Shown: positions 48,070-57,614 of the stretch, in pieces
Layout of the letters: every line of letters begins with the position of its first letter
Position numbering within the stretch: the first letter of the stretch is position 1
Assembly: GCA_001464195.1 (NCBI GenBank)
Contig: LNEY01000002.1
Span: forward strand, 37,392 to 101,391
Length of the DNA stretch: 64,000 nt
Reading direction: 5' to 3'
From: Burkholderiales bacterium Ga0077547
GTDB lineage: Bacteria > Pseudomonadota > Gammaproteobacteria > Burkholderiales > Burkholderiaceae_C
Position numbers and translations under genes: made by a program
Notes under the pieces: model-generated
Databases searched by the model: none
Told to the model about the DNA's origin: nothing
The model's input: the letters and a program-made list of their open reading frames with translations, nothing else

Positions 48070-50916
48070 TCAGTGTGCCTCATCCCAATTCGACCCCACA
48101 CCCACCTCGGCCAGCAACGGCACCTTCAAGGCAGCGACGGACGCCATCGCGCGGGGAATCGCTTCGCGCGCCCAGGCCAGTTCGGCCTCGGGCACCTCGA
48201 ACACCAGTTCGTCGTGCACCTGCATCACGATGCGGGTGGCACGGGCTTCCGCGTCCAGCAGCTTCTGCACCGCCAGCATCGCCAGCTTGATCAGGTCGGC
48301 CGCCGTACCCTGCATCGGCGCGTTGATCGCCTGTCGTTCGGCGCCGGCCTTGCGCGGGCCGTTGCCGCCGTTGATCTCGGGCAGGTAGATACGGCGGCCG
48401 AACAGCGTCTCGACGTAGCCTTTGTCCTTTGCCGAGGCCCGCGTGTCGTCCATGTAGCGCTTGACGCCGGCGAAGCGATGGAAGTAGCGCTCGATGTACA
48501 GGGCTGCGGCGTTGCGCTCGATGCCCAGGCTCTGCGCCAGCCCGAACGCGCCCATGCCGTAGATCAGGCCGAAGTTGATCGTCTTCGCATAGCGCCGCTG
48601 CTCGGAGGTGACCGATGCCGGGTCGATCGCGAACACCTCGCTCGCAGTCGCGCGGTGCACGTCCATGCCCTCGGCGAAGGCTTTCAAGAGGCCCGGGTCC
48701 TCGCTGATGTGGGCCATGATGCGCAGCTCGATCTGCGAGTAGTCGGCACTCAGGATCACATGGCCTGCCGGCGCGATGAAGGCCTCGCGCACCTTGCGGC
48801 CTTCGGCCGTGCGGATCGGGATGTTCTGCAGGTTGGGCTCGTTGCTGGCCAGCCGGCCGGTCACGGCCACCGCTTGCGCGTAGTTGGTGTGCACGCGGCC
48901 GGTGTGCGGGTTGATCATCAGCGGCAGCTTGTCGGTGTAGGTGCCCTTCAGCTTGGCCAGGCTGCGGTGTTCGAGCAGCCGCGCGGGCAGCGGGTAGTCG
49001 GCTGCCAGCTCGGCCAGCACTTCTTCGTCGGTGCTGGGAGCGCCAGTGGCGGTCTTCTTCTTGATGGGCAGGCCGAGTTTGGTGAACAAGATCTCGCCGA
49101 TCTGCTTCGGGCTGCCCATGTTGAAAGGCTGGCCGGCCAGTTCGTACGCTTCGGCTTCGAGCGCCACCATGCGTTCACCCAGCTGCTGGCTCTGCGCCGC
49201 GAGGCGTGCCGGGTCGATCAGCACACCCGTGCGCTCGATGCGTTGCAGCAGCAGCGCGGTGGGCAGCTCGATGCGCGCATACACGTCGCGCAGGCCCACC
49301 TCGGCCTCGATCTGCGGCCACAGCGTGCGGTGCACGTCCAGCGTCATGTCACTGTCTTCGCTGGCGTACTCGGCCGCCTTCGCGATATCGACTTGGCTGA
49401 ACGGAATCTGGTGCGCGCCCTTGCCGCACAGGTCTTCGTAGCTCAGCCCTTGGCGGCCCAGGTGGCGCTGCGCCAGGCTTTCGAGGCTGTGCGGCTTGTG
49501 CGCTTCGAGCACATAGCTCTGCAGCATGGTGTCGTGCACATAGCCGCGCACCTGGATCCCGGCGTTCTGCAGCACATGGGTGTCGTACTTGATGTTCTGC
49601 CCCAGCTTGGGCGCTGCCTCGTCTTCCAGCCACGGCTTCAGGCGCGCGAGCACCTCGACCACCAGCAATTGCTCGGGCGCATCGGCATAGTCGTGCCGCA
49701 GCGGGATGTAGGCCGCTTCGCCGGGTGTCACGCTCAGCGAGATGCCGACCAGCTGCGCCTTCATCGCATCGAGCGAATCGGTCTCGGTGTCGAGCGCAGT
49801 GACCTGGCCCGCGCGCGAAGCGGCTCCAATCTTCGCAACCCAGGCATCGAGCGCGTCGCGCGTCAACACGGTGTCGTAGTGGTGCTCGACCGGGTCGGTA
49901 GACACCGGCACGGCATCCACCTTGCCGATATCCGCATCGACGCTGAACAGGTCGGGCTCGCCGGACGATGCCCGTGCCGCACGCTTGCGGGGCGCCACGG
50001 CCGACGTGGCAGCCTCGGCAACGCCCAACGACGCCTCGATCTCGCGCAGCCAGGTCTTGAAGCCGTAGCGCGCATAGAAAGCGCGCAAGGCCTCGCGATC
50101 GGCCGGCTGCAAGGCCAGCGCATCGAGTCCCGGCCAGCCTGCCACATGCCCGGCCAGATCGCAATCGAGCCGCACCGTAACCAGGCGCTGCGCCATCGGC
50201 AACCAATCGAGCGCCCGCCGCAGGTTCTCGCCGGCGGCGCCCTTGATGCTGTCGGCGGCTGCGACCACACCCTGCAGCGAACCGTGTTCGGCGATCCACT
50301 TGGCGGCGGTCTTCGGGCCGACCTTCTCGACACCGGGCACGTTGTCCACCGTGTCGCCCATCAGCGTCAGGTAGTCCACGATGCGCTCGGGCGGTACACC
50401 AAACTTGGCGCTGACCCCAGCCACGTCGAGCCGCTCGTTGCTCATCGTGTTGATCAGCGTGACCCGCTCGTTGACCAGTTGCGCCAGATCCTTGTCGCCA
50501 GTGGAGATCACGACCTGATGCCCTGACTCGGCCGCCACCCGCGCCAATGTGCCGATCGCGTCGTCGGCCTCGATGCCGGGCACCACCAGCACCGGCCAGC
50601 CCAGCAGGCGCACGACCTCGTGGATCGGCTCGATCTGCTGCACCAGCGGCTCAGGCATCGGGCTGCGGTGCGCCTTGTAGGCGGGGTACCACTCGTCGCG
50701 GAAGGTGGGTCCCTTGGCATCGAACACACACACGGCGTGTTCGGGGTTCACGTCCTTCAGCGCGCGCTGCAGCATCGCCACCATGCCGTGGATCGCCCCG
50801 GTAGGCACGCCCTCCGGGCCGCGCAGATCGGGCAGCGCGTGGTACGCGCGGTACAGGTAGCTGGATCCATCGACCAGCAACATCACACGGGAAACAGGGG
50901 CAGGCACTGAACTCAT
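48070..50916 (-). CDS. polA: DNA polymerase I
   Basis: MLLVDGSSYLYRAYHALPDLRGPEGVPTGAIHGM; DTETDSLDAMKAQLVGISLS exonuclease; DYSQIELRIMAHISEDPGLLKAF; MQVHDELVFEV. Confidence 0.98.
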   Translation of the reverse strand: MSSVPAPVSRVMLLVDGSSYLYRAYHALPDLRGPEGVPTGAIHGMVAMLQRALKDVNPEHAVCVFDAKGPTFRDEWYPAYKAHRSPMPEPLVQQIEPIHEVVRLLGWPVLVVPGIEADDAIGTLARVAAESGHQVVISTGDKDLAQLVNERVTLINTMSNERLDVAGVSAKFGVPPERIVDYLTLMGDTVDNVPGVEKVGPKTAAKWIAEHGSLQGVVAAADSIKGAAGENLRRALDWLPMAQRLVTVRLDCDLAGHVAGWPGLDALALQPADREALRAFYARYGFKTWLREIEASLGVAEAATSAVAPRKRAARASSGEPDLFSVDADIGKVDAVPVSTDPVEHHYDTVLTRDALDAWVAKIGAASRAGQVTALDTETDSLDAMKAQLVGISLSVTPGEAAYIPLRHDYADAPEQLLVVEVLARLKPWLEDEAAPKLGQNIKYDTHVLQNAGIQVRGYVHDTMLQSYVLEAHKPHSLESLAQRHLGRQGLSYEDLCGKGAHQIPFSQVDIAKAAEYASEDSDMTLDVHRTLWPQIEAEVGLRDVYARIELPTALLLQRIERTGVLIDPARLAAQSQQLGERMVALEAEAYELAGQPFNMGSPKQIGEILFTKLGLPIKKKTATGAPSTDEEVLAELAADYPLPARLLEHRSLAKLKGTYTDKLPLMINPHTGRVHTNYAQAVAVTGRLASNEPNLQNIPIRTAEGRKVREAFIAPAGHVILSADYSQIELRIMAHISEDPGLLKAFAEGMDVHRATASEVFAIDPASVTSEQRRYAKTINFGLIYGMGAFGLAQSLGIERNAAALYIERYFHRFAGVKRYMDDTRASAKDKGYVETLFGRRIYLPEINGGNGPRKAGAERQAINAPMQGTAADLIKLAMLAVQKLLDAEARATRIVMQVHDELVFEVPEAELAWAREAIPRAMASVAALKVPLLAEVGVGSNWDEAH

Positions 50917-50963
50917 CCGGCCATTGTGCTGGCACGGCCCAGCGGGATGCCTAAAATGAATCG

Positions 50964-51392
50964 ATGAGCATCCGACTGAGTGCACTCACCGTTCTTGGCA
51001 GCCTCTGCTGCGCGCTGGCCCTGTCGGCGAGCGAGCCCGTGCAGGCCGCGGGCGCGGTTCCGCCCCCGCCGGATCTGAGCAAGCTGCCCGCCCCGCCCCC
51101 CGTGGCGGCACCGACCCCGACCGAGCCGACACCTGCCGTATTGCCCCCAGAGCCCCAGGCTCAAAGCGGCCTCAGCTCGGAGCCCGGCGTCCAGGAAACG
51201 GTGGTGGAGGACGACGGCGCGCGCATCGACGAACTGAAGGTGCGCGGCCGCTCCAAGCGCATCGTCGTGAAGCCCAAGGCCGCCCCGGCTTACGAGATCA
51301 TCCCCCCCGGAACCGGCGCTGACATCAGCCAGGGCGCGCGTGGTTCCAATGGCGCCGTCGGCAAGCGGGTCTGGCCCGTGATGTCGTTCTGA
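50964..51392 (+). CDS. DUF2782-like secreted protein
   Basis: Signal peptide, Pro-rich spacer, conserved tail VRGRSKRIVVKPKAAPAYEIIPP; position between polA and thrB as DUF2782 genes often are. Confidence 0.62.
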   Translation: MSIRLSALTVLGSLCCALALSASEPVQAAGAVPPPPDLSKLPAPPPVAAPTPTEPTPAVLPPEPQAQSGLSSEPGVQETVVEDDGARIDELKVRGRSKRIVVKPKAAPAYEIIPPGTGADISQGARGSNGAVGKRVWPVMSF

Positions 51393-51440
51393 GCGCGCTG
51401 TTTTCCGGATTGCCCCACTCCTCTTCCCGTTCCTGCTGCG

Positions 51441-52454
51441 ATGGCCGTCTACACCGAAGTGCCGTTCGACGCGGCCGCTGAACTCGTCTCGCGCCTGGAC
51501 ATCGGCCAACTGACGGTGCTCGAAGGCTGTGCGGGCGGCATCGAGAACACCAACTACTTTGCCGACACCAACCAGGGCCGCTACGTGCTGACGCTGTTCG
51601 AGCGTCTGACGGCGGACCAACTTCCGTTCTACCTGCGGCTGATGAAACACCTGGCCCAGGGCGGCATCCCGGTGCCCGACCCGTGCGCCAACGCTCAGGG
51701 CGACATCCTCCACACCTTGTGCGGCAAGCCCGCTGCCGTGGTCGATCGCCTCCGGGGCAGCAGCCGCCTGGCGCCCGATGCCGGCCACTGCCAGCAAGTC
51801 GGTGACATGCTCGCCCGCATGCACCTGGCCGGCGCGGGTTTCGAGCTCCAGCAACCCAATCTGCGCGGGCTCTATTGGTGGATCGACACGGTGCCGGAGG
51901 TGATGCCGTTCCTGACGGATACGCAACGCGGTTTCATCGAATCCGAACTGGGCTTCCAGGAGCGGCTGGCCGTTTCACTGGCCTACGCCCAGTTGCCGCG
52001 CGGCCCGATCCACGCCGACCTGTTCCGCGACAACGTGATGTTCGACGACAGCGACGAACAGGCCGGTGACCGGCTCAGCGGCCTGTTCGATTTCTATTTC
52101 GCCGGCATCGACACCTTCATCTTCGACATCGCGGTGTGCGTGAACGATTGGTGCATCGACCTGGACAGCGGCCGCCTCGACGAAGACCGCGCATCGGCAC
52201 TGGTCACGGCTTACCACGCGGTGCGCCCGCTCAGCGGCGACGAGCAGCGCCTGTTCCCGGCGTTTCTGCGTGGCGCCGCCCTGCGCTTCTGGATTTCTCG
52301 CCTGTGGGATCTGCACCTGCCGCGCGACGCGACGATGCTGACCGCCCACGACCCCACCCACTTCGAGCGTGTGCTGCAGCAGCGCTCGGCGAACCCGTGG
52401 CGGCCGTCGTTGCCACCGGCCCCACCACGAGCCGCCGCGCCGGACACCCGATGA
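51441..52454 (+). CDS. thrB: Homoserine kinase
   Basis: MAVYTEVPFDAAAELVSRLDIGQLTVLEGCAGGIENTNYFADTNQGRYVLTLFERL; PRGPIHADLFRDNVMFDD. Confidence 0.96.
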   Translation: MAVYTEVPFDAAAELVSRLDIGQLTVLEGCAGGIENTNYFADTNQGRYVLTLFERLTADQLPFYLRLMKHLAQGGIPVPDPCANAQGDILHTLCGKPAAVVDRLRGSSRLAPDAGHCQQVGDMLARMHLAGAGFELQQPNLRGLYWWIDTVPEVMPFLTDTQRGFIESELGFQERLAVSLAYAQLPRGPIHADLFRDNVMFDDSDEQAGDRLSGLFDFYFAGIDTFIFDIAVCVNDWCIDLDSGRLDEDRASALVTAYHAVRPLSGDEQRLFPAFLRGAALRFWISRLWDLHLPRDATMLTAHDPTHFERVLQQRSANPWRPSLPPAPPRAAAPDTR

Positions 52455-53272
52455 AATTACTGACCGTTCCTGCTGGCCGCGGTGTGTTGTGGGTGCGCAG
52501 CGGGTTTCGCGTGTTTTTCGCGAAGCCTCTGGCGTATTCCGCACTGTTCGCCGCTTTCCTGTTCGGCGCGCTGCTGCTGTTGCTGGTCCCGCTTCTGGGC
52601 GCACTGCTGATGCTGGCAGCACTGCCCTTGGTGTCGCAGGGCTTCATGATCGCCACCAAGGGTGTGCTGGCGGGTCAGACGCCGTTGGTCAACGTGTTCA
52701 TCGAGCCGATCCGGGATCGGCGACCCCAGGCGATCATGATGCTGAAGCTGGGCCTGATCTACGCGGCGGGCAGCCTGTTCATCATGTGGTTCAGCGATTG
52801 GGCAGATGGCGGCACCTTCAATGCCTTGCAGGAAGCCATGACCAGCCAGACGGCCGACACCGAGCGGCTCGAAGTGTTGCTCGCCGACCCCCGGCTCTCG
52901 ACGGGCATGCTGCTGCGCCTGTTCCTCGCCAGCTGCCTGGCCCTGCCGTTCTGGCATGCACCCGCACTGGTGCACTGGGAAGGCCAGAGCCCTGCGCAGG
53001 CACTTTTTTCCAGCACGATCGCCTGCTGGCGCAACAAGGGAGCGTTTGCCGTCTATGCGCTGACGTGGTCCGGGGTGATCGTGCTGTTCGCCGTCCTGAT
53101 CAACAGCGTTTTTCTGCTGCTCGGCGCCGCCAAGCTGGTGCCGATCGCAGCCATGGCCGGGGGCCTGATGTTCTCGACGGTGTTCTACGCCTCCCTGTAC
53201 TTCACCTTCAGCGACTGCTTCGAGGGGCAAGCGGCGGCTGAAGTCGGTACCGACGTTCCCCCGGCGTCCTGA
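52451..53272 (+). CDS. BPSS1780-like integral membrane protein
   Basis: [38 protein letters not shown], multiple TM segments; overlaps thrB by 4 nt. Confidence 0.8.
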   Translation: MKLLTVPAGRGVLWVRSGFRVFFAKPLAYSALFAAFLFGALLLLLVPLLGALLMLAALPLVSQGFMIATKGVLAGQTPLVNVFIEPIRDRRPQAIMMLKLGLIYAAGSLFIMWFSDWADGGTFNALQEAMTSQTADTERLEVLLADPRLSTGMLLRLFLASCLALPFWHAPALVHWEGQSPAQALFSSTIACWRNKGAFAVYALTWSGVIVLFAVLINSVFLLLGAAKLVPIAAMAGGLMFSTVFYASLYFTFSDCFEGQAAAEVGTDVPPAS

Positions 53273-53273
53273 G

Positions 53274-54044
53274 GTGGCTGATTCAACGGTTCAGGCCCCG
53301 CGCATCGCGGTGGTCACCGGCGCAGGCAGTGGCATCGGACGCGCCTGCGCGCTGGCCTTGCTCGAGGCGGGTTACACCGTGGTGCTGGCCGGCCGGCGTG
53401 CGGCAACGCTGCACGATGCGGTGCATGCTGCGGGGGTCCACGCCGCGCATGCGCTTGCGGTCCCGACCGATGTGGCCGATCCGGTCTCGGTCGCGGCCCT
53501 CTTCGATCGCATCCGTGACGACTACGGGCGACTCGATCTGCTGTTCAACAACGCGGGCGTCGGCGCACCGGCGGTGCCCATGGAAGATCTGACGATCGAC
53601 CAATGGAAGGCCGTGGTCGATATCAACCTCACCGGGGCGTTCCTCTGCACGCAACAGGCCATCCGGATGATGAAAGCGCAGACGCCACGTGGGGGTCGCA
53701 TCATCAACAACGGCTCGATCTCTGCCCAGGCGCCGCGGCCGCTCACGGCCCCGTACACCGCCGCGAAGCACGCCATCACGGGTTTGACAAAAGCCACCTC
53801 GCTGGACTGCCGAGCGCACGACATCGCCTGTGGCCAGATCGACATCGGCAATGCCGCCACCGAAATGACCGAACCGATGGCGGCCGGCATCCTGCAGGCC
53901 AACGGCAGCCTGATGGCTGAACCGCGAATGGACGTGGCACATGTCGCTGCCGCGGTCGTGCACATGGCGAGCTTGCCGCTGTCGGCCAACGTGCAGTTCA
54001 TGACGATCGTGGCGACCACCATGCCCTACATCGGGCGCGGCTAG
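53274..54044 (+). CDS. SDR family oxidoreductase
   Basis: [60 protein letters not shown]. Confidence 0.93.
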   Translation: MADSTVQAPRIAVVTGAGSGIGRACALALLEAGYTVVLAGRRAATLHDAVHAAGVHAAHALAVPTDVADPVSVAALFDRIRDDYGRLDLLFNNAGVGAPAVPMEDLTIDQWKAVVDINLTGAFLCTQQAIRMMKAQTPRGGRIINNGSISAQAPRPLTAPYTAAKHAITGLTKATSLDCRAHDIACGQIDIGNAATEMTEPMAAGILQANGSLMAEPRMDVAHVAAAVVHMASLPLSANVQFMTIVATTMPYIGRG

Positions 54045-54046
54045 AA

Positions 54047-54074
54047 CAAAAGGCCGACCCCGAAGGGCCGGCCT
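54047..54074 (-). terminator. Rho-independent terminator downstream of phoX
   Basis: Minus strand AGGCCGGCCCTTCGGGGTCGGCCTTTTGTT: stem AGGCCG-CCC/GGG-CGGCCT followed by TTTT. Confidence 0.75.
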
Positions 54075-54080
54075 GAACGG

Positions 54081-56501
54081 CTACGCCTGGTTCACGACCA
54101 TCGGCTTGGTCGGATCGAAACCGATCACACCGCCGTCGTTGCGCGTGATCATCACCGTGGCCGACCGTGGTCGCGCCGATGCGCCGCCTGGACCGTAGCC
54201 CGCATTGCCTGGCCAGTTGCTCTCGAACGGGCCATTCAGGGTGGTGGGCGTGAGCGCGACCGTCGCGGGCACGGCACCGGCGCGGCCGGTGTTCTCGCCC
54301 GGGTGCTGCACATTGATGAACAGTGCCTTGCCGTCCGGCGACTCGGTCAGGCCGGTGATCTCGGCACCGAGCGGGCCGACGAACAGACGTTTCAGAGTGG
54401 CATCGGTCATCTTGCGACCGGCGTAGGTGCGCTGGGTCACCGGCAAGCCCGCGGCGCGAACGGCGGCGTCGGGGCTGCCATTGGCCAGGTTCACCACATC
54501 GACCGCACCGCCATCACCGTAGCGGCCGGGGATGGCCGCGAGCAGCATGGCATTGCTCTGGTCGGTCAGCGTGTTGTCGTCGGTCTGGATGTACAGGATC
54601 CCGGTGACCGCGCTGAACCAGCAACCATCCGGCTTGGACAGGTCGTTGTTGGCTGACAGGCCCGACAGGTTGACGTTGGCCTGGTAGTTGACATCGTCGA
54701 AGCCTGCATCGGCGGCGGCTTGCGCGCCGAAGAGGAAGATGTCCCAGCGGAAGGTCAGCGCACCCGCATCGTCACGATCTTCACGGATGCGCACGATGTG
54801 GCCATTGACGTTGCCGCGCTGGTTGGCCACCGCTGCGCCCTGGCTGGTCGCGCCCTTGGGGTCGGCCCAGTAGCGGGGGTTCGAGGCATCCAGCGGTGGG
54901 TTCGGCACGTTGTTGCCGCTCACGCCCGTGTTGCCCCGGTTCGGGTTCTCGGTCATGGTGATGTAGATCTCACCATTGGCCGGGTTCACCGCCGTCCACT
55001 CGGGACGGTCCATGCGCGTGGCGCCCACGGCACCACCGGCCAGACGGGTGTTGACGCAGATGTCGGCCAAATCTGCAAACTGGTAGCCCTCTGGGTTTTG
55101 CGCCGAGACCGGGACACCGGCTTGAATCTTCGGGTTGGCCAACGTCAGGGGTTCCCACACTCCGGTGCCGTCGGCGTTGAAGACCGCCGCGTAGATGGTG
55201 CCGCGATCCAGGTACTTGTCACCCACCGCCAGGCCGCCACGGCGGGCGTCGACCGGGTTCCACTTTTCTGCAGTGACGTACTTGTAGACGTACTCGTTTT
55301 GCGAATCGCAACCGATGTAGAAAGCCAGCGGACGGCCCGGCTTGGGCAGGCTGCTCCAGGCGCCTTCGTTGGCGCGGCGACCCATCGCGGTGCGCTTCTT
55401 CGGGCGCGACAGCGGGCTGTAGGGGTCGATCTCGACCATGTAGCCAAAGGTGTTGTGCTCGTTGCGGAAGTCGTCGGTGGCGGTGGCACCCGTCACGCTG
55501 ATGTTGAACCGTGAGTACTCGGTGGAGGTCGGGTCGGCAGGGACCACGCTCGACCAGCGGCGTGAGGCAAAGCCCGCCGTGCCCGGGCGCATGCCATTGC
55601 GCAGCAGCTGGGTGTTCTCGCGCTGCGGACGGTTCAGGTCGTCACCCGCGTTGCGAACAAAGTACCCGGCCCAGTTTTCTTCACAGGCGAGGTAGGTGCC
55701 CCAGGGCGTGACGCCGTTACCGCAGTTGTTCAGGGTGCCGCGGCAGATCACGCCCGTGGGCGAGAACTTCGTCTTCACGTAGCTGGAGGCACGCGCCGGG
55801 CCGGCGATGTCCATCAGGGTGCGGCCGGTCACGCGGTGGTTGTAGCGCGAGGGCTTGTGGGTGGCGAACTGACCACCGACCTTGCGAACTTCGACCACCG
55901 AAACGCCGTGCGCATCGATCTCCTTGATGACTTCGGCTTCAGGGCGCGGGCCCGCCGATGTGCTGAGGTTCGTCTCGCCTTGCGGATGCAGGAACTGCGC
56001 CGTGCCGGTGATGTTTTCGTGGTTCACCGCGAGCAAACCGCGCTGGTTGCCATTCGGGTCGCGCACGTCGACCGTCGGGTGCAGACCGAAGTAGTTCATG
56101 CCGTCGTGGTGGTCACCTGCGCGGCGGGCATAGTTGGTCTCGCTGCCATCGCCGGCATAGGCGGGCACCAAGGGGTCGAGCGAGTCGCCGGTGGCGTAGA
56201 TCACGGTGGCGGTGTAACCGGCAGCCACTTGCACGCCGTCGGCGATCGACTTGGCGACCGGCTCGAAATCGAGCACCAGTGTCGAGCGGGCGCGGCCCGG
56301 CGGGTTCGCCTGCGCCTCTTCGCTGCTCAAGGCCAGCGAGCCGAGGCCGGCCACCGCCATCGCGCCGACACCGCTCTTGATGACCTGGCGACGGCTCAGA
56401 CGAGCGGCGACGAGTTCATTGAAGTGGGTGGTCGTGCTCGGGTTGTTGTCCTGGTCGTCGGGGTCGGCGAGTTGAATGGGGGTGTTGGGGTTCATGTCCA
56501 T
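54081..56501 (-). CDS. PhoX family phosphatase (DUF839)
   Basis: Tat-like SRRQVIKSGVGAMAVAGLGSLAL; CRGTLNNCGNGVTPWGTYLACEENWAGYF; FYIGCDSQNEYVYKYV; TEWTAV/ PEWTAVNPANGEIYITMTEN. Confidence 0.93.
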   Translation of the reverse strand: MDMNPNTPIQLADPDDQDNNPSTTTHFNELVAARLSRRQVIKSGVGAMAVAGLGSLALSSEEAQANPPGRARSTLVLDFEPVAKSIADGVQVAAGYTATVIYATGDSLDPLVPAYAGDGSETNYARRAGDHHDGMNYFGLHPTVDVRDPNGNQRGLLAVNHENITGTAQFLHPQGETNLSTSAGPRPEAEVIKEIDAHGVSVVEVRKVGGQFATHKPSRYNHRVTGRTLMDIAGPARASSYVKTKFSPTGVICRGTLNNCGNGVTPWGTYLACEENWAGYFVRNAGDDLNRPQRENTQLLRNGMRPGTAGFASRRWSSVVPADPTSTEYSRFNISVTGATATDDFRNEHNTFGYMVEIDPYSPLSRPKKRTAMGRRANEGAWSSLPKPGRPLAFYIGCDSQNEYVYKYVTAEKWNPVDARRGGLAVGDKYLDRGTIYAAVFNADGTGVWEPLTLANPKIQAGVPVSAQNPEGYQFADLADICVNTRLAGGAVGATRMDRPEWTAVNPANGEIYITMTENPNRGNTGVSGNNVPNPPLDASNPRYWADPKGATSQGAAVANQRGNVNGHIVRIREDRDDAGALTFRWDIFLFGAQAAADAGFDDVNYQANVNLSGLSANNDLSKPDGCWFSAVTGILYIQTDDNTLTDQSNAMLLAAIPGRYGDGGAVDVVNLANGSPDAAVRAAGLPVTQRTYAGRKMTDATLKRLFVGPLGAEITGLTESPDGKALFINVQHPGENTGRAGAVPATVALTPTTLNGPFESNWPGNAGYGPGGASARPRSATVMITRNDGGVIGFDPTKPMVVNQA

Positions 56502-56549
56502 GTCGTGTCCTGGGGTAAGGGTGTGTGGGGCGGTCGATGGATGGCCGCT

Positions 56550-57380
56550 TCAATCGTTCGATTGGCGGCGGGCGGCAACGAAGCCCAGCGCGCAGAGGCC
56601 GGCGAGCAACATCGCGTAGGTACTGGGCTCGGGGACGGGTGCCAGCGCCGAGGCGGAGTACACGCTGACGCCGCTGTCGAGGTAGGTGGTGATGGCAGCG
56701 TTGGTGGTGTTGGTGTAGCTCAGGGTGATCAGGTCGGCATCACTCAGGTTGTAGTTGCCGACCAAGCCCGTCGCGTCGGGGCCGCCAACCGTGTTCTCAA
56801 CCAGGCCGCCCCCGCTGACTTCGAGCAGGCCGGTCGCGAAGCCGTAGAACTCGCCGACGCTGTAATTGGCGGGGAAGGCCGGGTTGCTGCCCACCGCGGT
56901 CAGGAACAGTGCGCCCTGGAAGGTGACCGATGCGCCGGCATCGAGCGTGAAGTACGAGCGGCTGAACGCCGTCGCCGAGGAGGTGCCCGAAGTCGGCACC
57001 AGCGCGAAAGCAGAAAGGCTGCTGAAGACTTGCGACGGGCCGGTGAACGTCTGCGCATTGGCGACCGTGGTCGTGCCGGTGCTGACGGCCGCGGTCGATG
57101 GCACCGCCGTGCCAATCGCGAAGTCGTTGCCTATGCTGGCGGGGCCATAGGCCGGGTTGAACACCCCGGCCGCTTCTTCATAGCCGGTCAAGTCAGCGGC
57201 AACGATGTCGCTGCTGGCCGACGATGCCAGCTCAGGATCGACCGACCAGGCGAAGCCGCCCGTGGACAACACCGAGAACGACAAGAACGCAGAAGCCGAG
57301 CTATTGGCATGCGCCGAACTGGCGGTGAAGGAGATGGCGAGCGACAGCGCGCTGGTCAGAAGCGTTTTGGAGAATTTCAC
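56550..57380 (-). CDS. PEP-CTERM sorting domain-containing protein
   Basis: C-terminus VPEPSTYAMLLAGLCALGFVAARRQSND; signal peptide VKFSKTLLTSALSLAISFTASSAHA (GTG start inferred). Confidence 0.88.
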   Translation of the reverse strand: MKFSKTLLTSALSLAISFTASSAHANSSASAFLSFSVLSTGGFAWSVDPELASSASSDIVAADLTGYEEAAGVFNPAYGPASIGNDFAIGTAVPSTAAVSTGTTTVANAQTFTGPSQVFSSLSAFALVPTSGTSSATAFSRSYFTLDAGASVTFQGALFLTAVGSNPAFPANYSVGEFYGFATGLLEVSGGGLVENTVGGPDATGLVGNYNLSDADLITLSYTNTTNAAITTYLDSGVSVYSASALAPVPEPSTYAMLLAGLCALGFVAARRQSND

Positions 57381-57614
57381 TTTGAGTGCCTCAGGTGAAA
57401 GTGGTGGAAGACTGCTGAGGCAGAAATGCCCTGGCAACTGGCAGACGACCGTGGTCACGCGCGGCGCCCCTGTCAGATCAAGACAAGAACACGGCTGTGC
57501 AACCGATCTGCGACGGATGCTGACGGCGCTCGTTGACAGCCGTGTGTCAAGACCAGCAGCTACAACGGGAGCTGCCGCCGTATACATTCCCGTCACTTCC
57601 AACGCGAGCCCACC

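Noticed and set aside
48073-50526. 817-aa ORF on the + strand, antisense to polA
   Set aside because: Same antisense artefact; the minus strand encodes PolA with all motifs.
50947-50961. GCCTAAAATGAATCG upstream of the DUF2782-like gene as another cassette boundary
   Set aside because: Lacks any hairpin or partner GTTRRRY site, and polA-DUF2782-thrB is a conserved chromosomal order; more likely a promoter -10 region.
55836-57398. 520-aa + strand ORF antisense to phoX and the PEP-CTERM gene
   Set aside because: Low-complexity Arg/Gly/Val-rich translation crossing two real genes.
57381-57614. Pho box between the PEP-CTERM gene and phoD
   Set aside because: CTGTCAG and TTGACAgccgtgTGTCAA occur, but not as the 11-bp-spaced direct repeats expected of PhoB sites; kept only as a note in the cluster finding.
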